Of a stretch of DNA of 64,000 nt, positions 54,000 through 61,865 are shown piece by piece. The translations under genes and the position numbers were made by a program. Each line of letters starts with the position of its first letter. Within the stretch, counting starts at the first letter, position 1. The notes beneath the pieces were generated by a model that was not told the origin of the DNA, searched no databases, and was given only the letters and a program-made list of their open reading frames with translations. Source of the DNA: Pseudomonadota bacterium (GTDB taxonomy: Bacteria; Pseudomonadota; Alphaproteobacteria; Acetobacterales; Acetobacteraceae); the NCBI GenBank assembly GCA_019351895.1, contig JABBOH010000003.1, positions 124,001 through 188,000 on the forward strand. The letters run 5' to 3'.

Positions 54000-55380
54000 G
54001 TTGCCTCAGCAGTTTGCCGGATGGTGCGACAGGTAACGAACGGACCACTCGAAACGATGCAGGAACTTCATGCCGCGCAAGCTCGTTCTGGCACAGGGCC
54101 AGAAGTTCCGCCTTGGCCCGGACGGCGTCATCCTCGCGAGGTCCGAGAACCACGTCGGCGACCACAATCGCGCCCGTGATGGGGTTGGCCCGCGCCGAGA
54201 CCCGTGACACCGATACAGCCGGATGGCGATTGATCACGGCCTCGACCCGCTCGGGATGCACCTTGAGACCACCCACGTTGATGATGTCATGGCGTCGGCC
54301 AACAAAGATGTAGCGGTCGCCACGCTTCTCGACGACGTCGCCGGTGTCGATGAAGCCGTCCCTCCCAGGAAGCGCCGGAGCTTCCGCTCCGACATAGCGC
54401 GCCGCCGTTCGGGGGGAACGGATGCGAAGCGTGCCGCCCTCCACTGCCAAAGATACGCGCCCGGCCGACGACAGGAGCGACGCCGGGAACCCCGCCTTGC
54501 CGTCCCTCACATCGAAGGCGACGCCCGCCTCGGTGGAGGCGAAGGCATGCGCGACCTCCGCTTCTGGAAAAGCCGCCTGCAACGCATCCAGAATGGCTTG
54601 ATCCGCAGCCTCCCCGGAGAGCCTGACGTAGCGCGGCGACATTGAGCCGGCATGTCCGCTCATCAGAGCACGACGCCAATGGGATGGCGTGCCGGAGATA
54701 TGCGTCACCCCGGCCTCGCCGACGCGCCTCAGGAACGCGCTCACGCCTTCGGCGGTATCGGAGAGCACCATCGAACCCGTGCCGGCGAGCGCCCGCAGCA
54801 ACACCTGGAGGCCACCGTAGCGCCGCACGTCATAGAAGGTGCTCCAGACCGGTGGGGCCTCGCCCGCACCCACGCCGTCGGCGACAGCGCCGGTCAAGGT
54901 CATCAGGCTGTGCTGCACGAGCTTCGGCCGGCCGGTGGTGCCGGAGGTGAAGAGCAACCACTCCGTCTCGACCAGCTCCGCGGCTGGCTCGACCTCATGT
55001 TCGAGCTGCATTCCGCATCGCACGACCGCCACCGCGCCCCCCAGATCCGGGATGTCGCGCAGGCCGTCGGTCACGATGCAATCCACTTCGGCGTCGGCCG
55101 AGGCATCGCGAAGATGCGGGACGGAAACATCCGGCGGGCAGATGGTCACGCGCCTCACCACCCCGTCGAGATGCGCGAGCGCCAGCACCGTCGGGAGTTG
55201 ATCAGTCGTCGCGAGCAACACACTCCGTCCACGCAGGTTCGTGACGGGCCCTGAGAGGTTGGTCTTCTCACCGAGGTCGCGGAGCGCGATCCGCTGTCCC
55301 GCATCCGAGATGACGCTGTCGGGACCGCGGTCGCGGGGCCCGATGATCTCGATGAGCGTCCGGAAATCAGACGTCGGCAT
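53992..55380 (-). CDS. AMP-forming acyl/amino-acid ligase, short variant
   Basis: ANL-superfamily adenylating enzyme of 462 aa, shorter than the usual 500-550 aa because the N-terminal subdomain is reduced. Core motifs remain: LLFTSGTTGRPKLVQHS (A3), HAFASTEAGVAF (A5), GFIDTGDVVEKRGDRYIFVG (A7), RRHDIINVGGLKVHPERVE (A8) and the catalytic Lys in PSGKLL. It overlaps the carrier-protein gene by 14 bases and the SDR by 8, so it very likely charges that carrier. The ligase known beside exosortase A is a comparable partner. Substrate unknown. Confidence 0.88.
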   Translation of the reverse strand: MPTSDFRTLIEIIGPRDRGPDSVISDAGQRIALRDLGEKTNLSGPVTNLRGRSVLLATTDQLPTVLALAHLDGVVRRVTICPPDVSVPHLRDASADAEVDCIVTDGLRDIPDLGGAVAVVRCGMQLEHEVEPAAELVETEWLLFTSGTTGRPKLVQHSLMTLTGAVADGVGAGEAPPVWSTFYDVRRYGGLQVLLRALAGTGSMVLSDTAEGVSAFLRRVGEAGVTHISGTPSHWRRALMSGHAGSMSPRYVRLSGEAADQAILDALQAAFPEAEVAHAFASTEAGVAFDVRDGKAGFPASLLSSAGRVSLAVEGGTLRIRSPRTAARYVGAEAPALPGRDGFIDTGDVVEKRGDRYIFVGRRHDIINVGGLKVHPERVEAVINRHPAVSVSRVSARANPITGAIVVADVVLGPREDDAVRAKAELLALCQNELARHEVPASFRVVRSLPVAPSGKLLRQHA

Positions 55381-55624
55381 CGGCCGCCGCGGCCTCATAG
55401 ACGGCGATGAACTCGCCGACCGTCGAGGGGAAATGCGTATTTGTCTCGCTCGAAAGCGGATCCAGCCCAAGCTCGTCATCCAGGCTCGCAACGAGGATCG
55501 CGAGACAGAGCGAATCGAGACCGGTCTCGAGCAACGGCGTTTCATCCGTCAGCGGCGCCAGACGCTTGCTCTGCTGCTTCGCAACCCGCTGCATCTGCGC
55601 AATGACTTCGTCTCTTATGGACAT
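55367..55624 (-). CDS. Acyl carrier protein 1
   Basis: An 85-aa acidic carrier protein with the phosphopantetheine site at S38 (ETGLDSLCLAILV). The helix-II sequence and the D-S-L motif are canonical. Its ATG directly follows the hydrolase stop (TAGATG) with GAGGGG 9 nt upstream, and its end overlaps the ligase gene. Distinct from housekeeping AcpP, which is usually next to fabF; it serves this gene group. Confidence 0.92.
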   Translation of the reverse strand: MSIRDEVIAQMQRVAKQQSKRLAPLTDETPLLETGLDSLCLAILVASLDDELGLDPLSSETNTHFPSTVGEFIAVYEAAAADADV

Positions 55625-57286
55625 CTATAAGGCCCCCTCGGTGGCGAGATTCCTATGAAGCCGGGCATCCGGCACCTTTGCCGTGTCCCCTCTGAAGTTC
55701 GGTCGATCGGCCAGTGCAGTCGGGGTGGGTACCGCTGCAAGGAAATCGGCGATCCGATCGGCTACGCGCCGCCGCATCTCGGGGCGCGTGAGGTCATGAT
55801 CGATGTCCGGCATGATCGCGCATTCGATCCCTGCATATGCCGCGAGATCCTTGCCCGACGAACCGAAGTTCTGCTCGAGCGACACGAGGCCGCCGTCGCC
55901 GTCCGCGAAGATGAAGCCGCATCGGACACCGCGCGCCGACAATGTCTCCATGGACCGCCGGGCGAAGCTTGCCGGCCCGGCCTTCTCATAGCGGATCGTG
56001 AACAATGGAAGGTTGACGCAAAGCAGCGCGGCCACGCGTGCATCCGCGGCGGCCGACTGCAGCGCGTGATAGGCGCCCGAGCAGAGGCCGTGCAAAGCGA
56101 TCGATCGAAACCCGAGGCTTTCGGCAAGGTCGATGGCGGCCGCGAAATCGGCCCGCCGGTCGATCATGAAGGTGTGCGTCACGGCATTGGCATCGTATGA
56201 GGCGTCAATACTGTCTCCGAGCCCCGCGAAGTCCATTCGCAGAGATGCGATCCCATGCCGCGCGAGGTGTCGCGCCAACTCCACGCCGAAGCGTGCGAAT
56301 CCCTCATGGGGGTCGCCGCCGGTATTGCCGAATATGAGGATGCGGTTGCAAAGCCCAACCGCCGGCTCGCATAGCATGCCGAAAAGGTTGCCTGCCGGGC
56401 CGAACATCCGGGCCGTCTCCCGCCAGCCCGGGCCAGCGAGATCGAAGCGATGACGTGGGACAGGTTCGGGCACAGGCAACGGCCGCGCCGGGCAGGTCTC
56501 GCTTAGCCAGCCGACGACTGGACAAAGGTTCGGAAACGGCTCGTCCGCCAGATGCGTCGGACGCAAAAAGGCGAGCGCGCTTTCGTCGACGAGCTGCGTC
56601 ACCTTGGCCCCCTGGCGTTGCCATGCGGATTGGGCTTGGCGCATCGGCTCGGAATGCTGCGTGGTCAACACAAGGATCTGCCGGTTTGCGTCAGAGTCCA
56701 CAGTCAGAAGGTCCAGCAGGGCGATGTGCGCCAGCTCCTCGGGAGGAAGCTGGAGGCCGTGCACCCGTACCGCGCCCTCGGCGTCCGCTTCCGACTTCGT
56801 CGCCAGCCGTTCCTCCATACGGAGTTGCGTCGCGAACGATCTTCCGCGGACAACGGGCTCGATCAGGATGAGCGCGGCAACCGCGTCCTGCTCTGCCGCC
56901 ACCATGGCCGCCAGGGTGGCGCCGAGCCTTAGCCCTGCAAGCACGACCCGGCGAGCACCGTCAAGAGCGAGAGCGGCGTCGATCGCGTCATGCACGTTCT
57001 GCTGCCAAGCGGCCAATGTCGCATCGCCGTCACAGGAATCGCCCGTGCCGCGGTAGTTGAAGCGAAGCGTGCGATAACCGGCGAGCGCGAGTTGGTCCGC
57101 AAGGAAGCGCAGCGGCCGATGGCCGGTGCTTCCGTCGCGGCCGATGCCGGGGCACATGACGACCACCGCGTCAGAAACCGTGCCCGACACAGGAACGTGA
57201 AGCTGCGCGAAGCAGCCCTGAAACGTGGTGGGCCGCAGCTGCACTTCAGGGTGATGCTTTGCCAACGGCTCAGACACGAAGATCAC
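55625..57286 (-). CDS. Fused double alpha/beta hydrolase (exosortase A-associated hydrolase 2 + 1 type)
   Basis: A 553-aa protein made of two alpha/beta-hydrolase domains. Domain 1 (1-255) has FNYRGTGDS and, at the nucleophile elbow, G118-L-R-L-G122, where Arg replaces the nucleophile. Domain 2 (280-553) has MDFAGLGDS and G400-L-C402-S-G404, where Cys is the nucleophile, with D462/D464 and H497 as likely triad partners. The GLRLGA and GLCxGA elbows are features I recall of the two hydrolases next to exosortase A, normally separate genes. Start GTG 57286 lacks a clear ribosome site. Coupled to ACP 1, so a carrier-bound thioester is the likely substrate. Confidence 0.8.
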   Translation of the reverse strand: MIFVSEPLAKHHPEVQLRPTTFQGCFAQLHVPVSGTVSDAVVVMCPGIGRDGSTGHRPLRFLADQLALAGYRTLRFNYRGTGDSCDGDATLAAWQQNVHDAIDAALALDGARRVVLAGLRLGATLAAMVAAEQDAVAALILIEPVVRGRSFATQLRMEERLATKSEADAEGAVRVHGLQLPPEELAHIALLDLLTVDSDANRQILVLTTQHSEPMRQAQSAWQRQGAKVTQLVDESALAFLRPTHLADEPFPNLCPVVGWLSETCPARPLPVPEPVPRHRFDLAGPGWRETARMFGPAGNLFGMLCEPAVGLCNRILIFGNTGGDPHEGFARFGVELARHLARHGIASLRMDFAGLGDSIDASYDANAVTHTFMIDRRADFAAAIDLAESLGFRSIALHGLCSGAYHALQSAAADARVAALLCVNLPLFTIRYEKAGPASFARRSMETLSARGVRCGFIFADGDGGLVSLEQNFGSSGKDLAAYAGIECAIMPDIDHDLTRPEMRRRVADRIADFLAAVPTPTALADRPNFRGDTAKVPDARLHRNLATEGAL

Positions 57287-57506
57287 AGAAATTTGTTTGG
57301 CTTTCGCCCGACTGGGGCATTGCTATCGACGGTGCCATCGCCAACCGATCCTTCGCTCGAAGTCGTCCTTGGTAGTCACTCAAACTTAACATACTAGGAC
57401 GGGCGAAACGCCTCTGCCAAAGGTTCATGACCCATCGTGCCGCATACCTATTCCAGAGGATCTCTCACAGGTCGAAACCGGCCAGCTAGGCTTGACCGCT
57501 CGATCG

Positions 57507-58688
57507 TCAGCGCGTCGCGACCTGAGCCGCGGTCGTCGGTTTGGAAAGATCGGTATCGAGCCATCCCGCGAGAATATGCGTGAACCGAGAAGCGCCGCTC
57601 GCGTTCAAGTGGAACTGATCACCAAAGAACCGGTCGTGCCAGCATGGCATCGTAGGCCCGAGGAGCCGCGCATCGGGGTCGGACGCCACGGTTTTCCGCA
57701 GATAGCTGAGGAAGCCCGTGCGCAGGCCTGGGTTCATCTGCCGGCAAGTAGCGTCGTTGATCGGTAGCGATACCAGATAGACCGGCACATTGCGCCGCGC
57801 CAGTTCCAACAGCATGTCCTTGAAATAAGTGTCGATGACCGGGGACAACCGGAACCGAGGGATTTCCGCTTCGGCCGCGATCCCGGATGAACCATCAGCC
57901 GTGCCGAAGAAGGCCTGTCCACGATCCTTCAGGATCGCGTGTTCGGCATCGCGGTTGTGAAGATAGCGGCCGAAAACATAGCCGTTGACGATGCTGTCGA
58001 AGTAGATTGTCGGGAACCGCAGGGCATACATCGCTTCCCTGACGATCGGCATGACATTTGCGGCCGGCGGCAGACGGTCGATCTCGCGGTCGTCGAGATG
58101 ACGGCTCGTCGCCCGCACCGACTGCATATCCGCGAAATTCAGCAGACCGATCCGCGTGCTGATATTCCAGTAATCGTCATCAGTCACATACTTGCCGGAG
58201 CTGTATGCGATCACAACCGCCTTCGGCAGCGTCTTGCACCGGAGCGCGCGGCCGAGCGCGAAGTATGCCTCGATCGGGCTACTTCCGGAGAAGGCGAAGT
58301 TGGTGGCGCGGAAGGGAAGCGCCAGGGGCTCGACGCCGGCCATCGCGCGGCTGTCCCCGAAGACCGCAAGCGAGCCGAGGTCGCAACTGGCCAGCATGTG
58401 ACGCTTGGCGATCCAGGCCGGATAGTCGCGCGTCAGAAACGCCATGGGCAGGGTGGCGGTATAGAGCCAGACGAGCCCGAAGATCAGCACGAATGCCGTC
58501 AGGCACAGGCGCAGGAACCGCCGCGCCCGCGCTTCACGGATCGCCTCGGGGGAAGCCACAGCCGTAGCGCGCTCTGTGGCGTCAGCCGCAGCCGTGGAGG
58601 GGCGCAGGTCATGAGGCCGACCACCGCCGCTGGCGATGGCGCCGGTGGTCCCTGCTTGCGGCGCCAGCCTAGGCGGTCCTGGCAGCAT
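57507..58688 (-). CDS. Membrane-anchored SGNH/DltD/AlgJ-like protein
   Basis: A 393-aa protein with a 58-residue cytosolic low-complexity tail, one transmembrane helix (60-82) and a periplasmic SGNH-fold domain. The block I motif is F-G111-D112-S113-R and the block V D357-x-x-H360 in GDQFHLNASG, giving a Ser-Asp-His triad. Such proteins accept acyl groups exported by an MBOAT partner (AlgI/AlgJ/AlgX, PatA/PatB, DltB/DltD) and place them on a periplasmic polymer. It follows the MBOAT gene by 35 bases. Confidence 0.85.
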   Translation of the reverse strand: MLPGPPRLAPQAGTTGAIASGGGRPHDLRPSTAAADATERATAVASPEAIREARARRFLRLCLTAFVLIFGLVWLYTATLPMAFLTRDYPAWIAKRHMLASCDLGSLAVFGDSRAMAGVEPLALPFRATNFAFSGSSPIEAYFALGRALRCKTLPKAVVIAYSSGKYVTDDDYWNISTRIGLLNFADMQSVRATSRHLDDREIDRLPPAANVMPIVREAMYALRFPTIYFDSIVNGYVFGRYLHNRDAEHAILKDRGQAFFGTADGSSGIAAEAEIPRFRLSPVIDTYFKDMLLELARRNVPVYLVSLPINDATCRQMNPGLRTGFLSYLRKTVASDPDARLLGPTMPCWHDRFFGDQFHLNASGASRFTHILAGWLDTDLSKPTTAAQVATR

Positions 58689-58723
58689 GATCGGGAACTT
58701 TCATAGCGACGCGATACAACCCG

Positions 58724-60337
58724 TTAAAACTGGAAGTACAGGAACTCCGACGTGCCCCCGACAGCCAGCACGCCGAGCGTCAGCACGGCGCCAATGGTGG
58801 CCGCCCAGCCGACGCTCGGCTGCCAGGACACCCATGGCAGCGGACCCGGCTGGATGCGCCCCAGAACCGGCTCGAAGCCACGCATGATCTGCTGCGTGTT
58901 GGGGCAGAACCAGACGATCACATAAAGCAGCGCCACCCACAGCACCGTGTTCATGCCGTCGATGAACCTTACCGCCCGCACCGGCTGCAGCACCCCTTGC
59001 GCCAGAAGCGCATGCCCGATGGCGCCGAGGCGCGTCACCACGCCGGAGGGAACGAAGATACTGCCGAAGCCGTGCAGGCCGATCATGCCGCGCAGCATGT
59101 CGGTCGCCGCTCCGAGGGAGTGGGAGCGGAAAAACACCAGGGCGACCAGGGTTGCGAGAAACGTCAGCGCTACCTTCAGCACATGCTGGACCCGCCCCTC
59201 CGCCGCCGTCAGGACGCGGTGAGGCCGGAAGATCCGAAAGGCGTGATTGATGCTGAGGTAAATCCCATGGATCACCCCGAAGGCAAGATACTGTAGCCCG
59301 GCCCCATGCCACATTCCCGCGAGCGCCATCGTGAACAGGGTCGGAAACATGACCATCGTCGCGAAGCCAGCGGGGCTCGCATGGCCCGCGCGGCCGATCG
59401 CGAGGTTACGGGCGGCGCGCCGCCGCGTGATGGCAAGAGCCATCGGGTTGTAGATGTAAAGCGCCAGATACCGCGACAAGGTGATGTGCCAACGTTGCCA
59501 CAACTCAATGATCGAGGCGGCCTTGTAGGGGGAGTTGAAGTTCACCGGGAAGCGGATGTTGAACATGCGTGCGACGCCGATCGCCATGTCCGTGTAGCCC
59601 GAGAAGTCGAAGTAGATCTGCAACGCGTAGCTCAGCACGGCAAGCCACGCGGTATCGAGAGGCACGGAGCCCGCGGTGCCAAAGCCCGCTCTGACGGACG
59701 GGATCATCGTGTCGGCGAACAGCGTCTTCTTGACGAGCCCGAACGCGAAGATCGCGAGCCCTACGGAAAGGTTCTCCGCCGAGAAGCGATATGTCTTGGG
59801 CTCCGCGAACTGCGGCATGATCTCGCGGTGATGCAGGATCGGTCCCGCGATCAGATGCGGGAAGAACGAGACGAACAGCACGTAGTGGACGAAGCCACGC
59901 TCGGTGATCAGACCTGCCTTCTTGTCCACCAGGAAGCCGATCTGGGTGAAGGTGAAGAACGAGATGCCGAGCGGCAGGACGATGTCGGGCACCGTGCCAT
60001 GAAGCACCCCGCAGCCCGTCAGGAAGTGGAGCATTGTCTCCAGATATTTGAAGTAGACCAGCAGCCCGACATTGGCCGTGACGACAAGCGCCAGCAGCGC
60101 GGTCTGGCGCCGAGGAAACGACGCGAGCCGGTCGAGGCCGAGCGAGGCGAGGTAGTTGGAGCCGATCGACGCCATGAAGAGCAGCAGGAACGGCGGGTTC
60201 CACCAGCCATAGAAGACGAAGGAGATCCCGATGAGCCAGAGCTTGGAGGCAGCCGGCAGGACCGACGTCACCAGATAGAACCCGCCGAGAACGATCGGCA
60301 GGAACAGGAACAGGAAAACGTATGAGTTGAAGAGCAC
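58724..60337 (-). CDS. MBOAT family O-acyltransferase (AlgI/DltB-like)
   Basis: Polytopic membrane acyltransferase, 537 aa, about eleven helices. Family landmarks are GISFVFYGWWNPPFLLLF, PLGISFFTFTQIGFLVD, YFDFSGYTDMAIGVARMFNI, ELWQRWHITLSRYL and the catalytic His in MALAGMWHGAGLQYL. GTG 60337 with AGGGC upstream. It moves acyl groups across the inner membrane from a thioester donor. The carrier-protein gene 20 bases upstream makes an ACP thioester the likely donor, as for DltB, whose donor is D-alanyl-DltC. Confidence 0.92.
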   Translation of the reverse strand: MLFNSYVFLFLFLPIVLGGFYLVTSVLPAASKLWLIGISFVFYGWWNPPFLLLFMASIGSNYLASLGLDRLASFPRRQTALLALVVTANVGLLVYFKYLETMLHFLTGCGVLHGTVPDIVLPLGISFFTFTQIGFLVDKKAGLITERGFVHYVLFVSFFPHLIAGPILHHREIMPQFAEPKTYRFSAENLSVGLAIFAFGLVKKTLFADTMIPSVRAGFGTAGSVPLDTAWLAVLSYALQIYFDFSGYTDMAIGVARMFNIRFPVNFNSPYKAASIIELWQRWHITLSRYLALYIYNPMALAITRRRAARNLAIGRAGHASPAGFATMVMFPTLFTMALAGMWHGAGLQYLAFGVIHGIYLSINHAFRIFRPHRVLTAAEGRVQHVLKVALTFLATLVALVFFRSHSLGAATDMLRGMIGLHGFGSIFVPSGVVTRLGAIGHALLAQGVLQPVRAVRFIDGMNTVLWVALLYVIVWFCPNTQQIMRGFEPVLGRIQPGPLPWVSWQPSVGWAATIGAVLTLGVLAVGGTSEFLYFQF

Positions 60338-60357
60338 CTGTGCCCTGCTCCACGCGG

Positions 60358-60612
60358 TCAGCCGGTGAGCGCGGGCAGGCGCTGCTCGATCAGCGCCGTC
60401 AACTCCTTGATCGTCTTCAACTGCTCCATCTCGGCGGACTTCACCTTGATGCCGAACCGATGCTCGATTTCAACCGCGAGCGTCACCTGCGACATGGAAT
60501 CCCATTGCGGGATCATGTCCGACGTCGTCTCCGGCGTCAGGACAAGGTCCGGCGCCTCGAAGATGTCCCTGAAGATTTCCGTCAGGCGGGGGAGAACGTC
60601 GTCTCGCGTCAT
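60358..60612 (-). CDS. Acyl carrier protein 2, paired with the MBOAT
   Basis: An 84-aa carrier protein with the phosphopantetheine site S39 in PQWDSMSQVTLAV; the W-D-S-M wording resembles DltC and other dedicated carriers more than AcpP. ATG 60612 lies after GAGGAATGGTGAG. It heads the ACP-MBOAT-SGNH operon. The charging ligase may be the one at 53992 or lie elsewhere. Confidence 0.92.
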   Translation of the reverse strand: MTRDDVLPRLTEIFRDIFEAPDLVLTPETTSDMIPQWDSMSQVTLAVEIEHRFGIKVKSAEMEQLKTIKELTALIEQRLPALTG

Positions 60613-60799
60613 GGTCTCACCATTCCTCGCGGGTTGGCGGCGCGCCGCTCCATAGCCAGCGGCGATATTGCCGTCTGGCCATAGATCTGCGGGCTGCGCA
60701 ACTTCGCCATATGGCGGAACCACCATCAGGTCAAAGCGCTGAGCTTTATGAGTAGAGGGAAAATGGCAAAGATTGGGCGCGAAAAAGGCGACTTCGCGT

Positions 60800-60843
60800 C
60801 ATCGCGCGATATTTCCTATCCGCCGAAGGGAGATCGCGCGATG
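60800..60843. repeat. Paired palindromes flanking 22 bases upstream of ACP 2
   Basis: CATCGCGCGAT (60800-60810) and its inverse ATCGCGCGATG (60833-60843) can form an 11-bp stem. Each copy also holds the perfect 10-bp palindrome ATCGCGCGAT, centres 32 bp apart (three turns). It is either the terminator stem of the sugar-binding-protein gene (no T-run) or a two-site operator for the ACP-MBOAT-SGNH operon. Confidence 0.45.
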
Positions 60844-60872
60844 CGACCTCCCCCGCCCCTCAGCCGAAAGGC

Positions 60873-61826
60873 TTATTTCTTCATGAACTGGTCGACGTTG
60901 CTCTTCGTGACCACATCAAGGCCGACATACTGGATCGGATCCTGTTTCTTGCCTTCCTTCAGGGCGAGCAGAATATCCATAGCCTTCGCGCCCATGGCGT
61001 AAGGCTGCTGCCCGACGAGCGCCGCGACCTTGCCTTGCTTCAGTTCGCTCAGCTCCGCCGGAAGCGTGTCGGCCGACACGATCGTCAGCTTGCCGCTGTC
61101 GATCGCCGACTTGTGCTTGTTGTAGAACGCGTCGTAAGCGTTCTCGGTGAATAGCGGCCAGCCGCCGACCAGCACGATGGCGTTGAGGTTCGGATTGGCC
61201 GTCATCAAATCCGACATCTGCTGGATGCCGAGCGCGCTGTCGTCGTTGCAGAAGGTCGGCGAGCCGCTGACTTCCTTCCAGCCCGCGGGCTTCAGAACGT
61301 CACGCACGCCATCGACGCGCTGGGCGAGGTTCTCGGCCGCCGGACCGCCCGAGATCATCGCATAGGTGCCGGCGTCCGAATGGGCCTTGATCAGCTGCTG
61401 GCCAATATCCTTGCCGAGCTGCATGTTGTCGGTTCCGACATAGACCTGCCGCTGGGACTTCGGCGCATCGGCGTCGAAGGTGATGATCGGGATGCCGGCC
61501 GCGCGGCCGCGCGCGATCACACGCTCCACCGACCCCGCATCGGCGACCGAGATCGCGATGCCGTCGACGCCCCGGGTGATGAGGTCCTGAATGGTCTGCA
61601 CCTCCGCGGCGGCGTCCTGATTGACTGGGCCGGTGTAGATGCACTTCACATTCCCGAGCTTCTTCGCCTCGGCCATGCAGCCGTCGCGGGCGAGATCGAA
61701 ATACGGGTTGTTGAGCGACTTCGGGACGATCGCGAACTCGTAGGTCTTCCCGGCGGCATGGGCCGAACCCATGCCGGATGTCACGGCGATCATGCCGACG
61801 CCGGCAGCCAGGAGCCATTTTTTCAT
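60873..61826 (-). CDS. Sugar ABC transporter substrate-binding protein (RbsB/FrcB-like)
   Basis: Periplasmic type I binding protein, 317 aa, with a signal peptide ending near residue 24 (AHA-AG). Cluster-2 sugar-binder segments are VPKSLNNPYFDLARDGC, IQDLITRGVDGIAIS, IITFDADAP and VLVGGWPLF. It is the last gene of the operon, 39 bases after the permease. The ligand is a pentose, fructose or similar sugar; not resolvable. Confidence 0.92.
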   Translation of the reverse strand: MKKWLLAAGVGMIAVTSGMGSAHAAGKTYEFAIVPKSLNNPYFDLARDGCMAEAKKLGNVKCIYTGPVNQDAAAEVQTIQDLITRGVDGIAISVADAGSVERVIARGRAAGIPIITFDADAPKSQRQVYVGTDNMQLGKDIGQQLIKAHSDAGTYAMISGGPAAENLAQRVDGVRDVLKPAGWKEVSGSPTFCNDDSALGIQQMSDLMTANPNLNAIVLVGGWPLFTENAYDAFYNKHKSAIDSGKLTIVSADTLPAELSELKQGKVAALVGQQPYAMGAKAMDILLALKEGKKQDPIQYVGLDVVTKSNVDQFMKK

Positions 61827-61865
61827 CTTGGGTATCCTCCTTGTCGAAGCTGTTATGCGAACCGC

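Noticed and set aside
53992-60612. A genuine dltABCD D-alanylation operon
   Set aside because: The ligase is not adjacent to the MBOAT trio, is not clearly DltA, and there is no teichoic acid in this type of cell.
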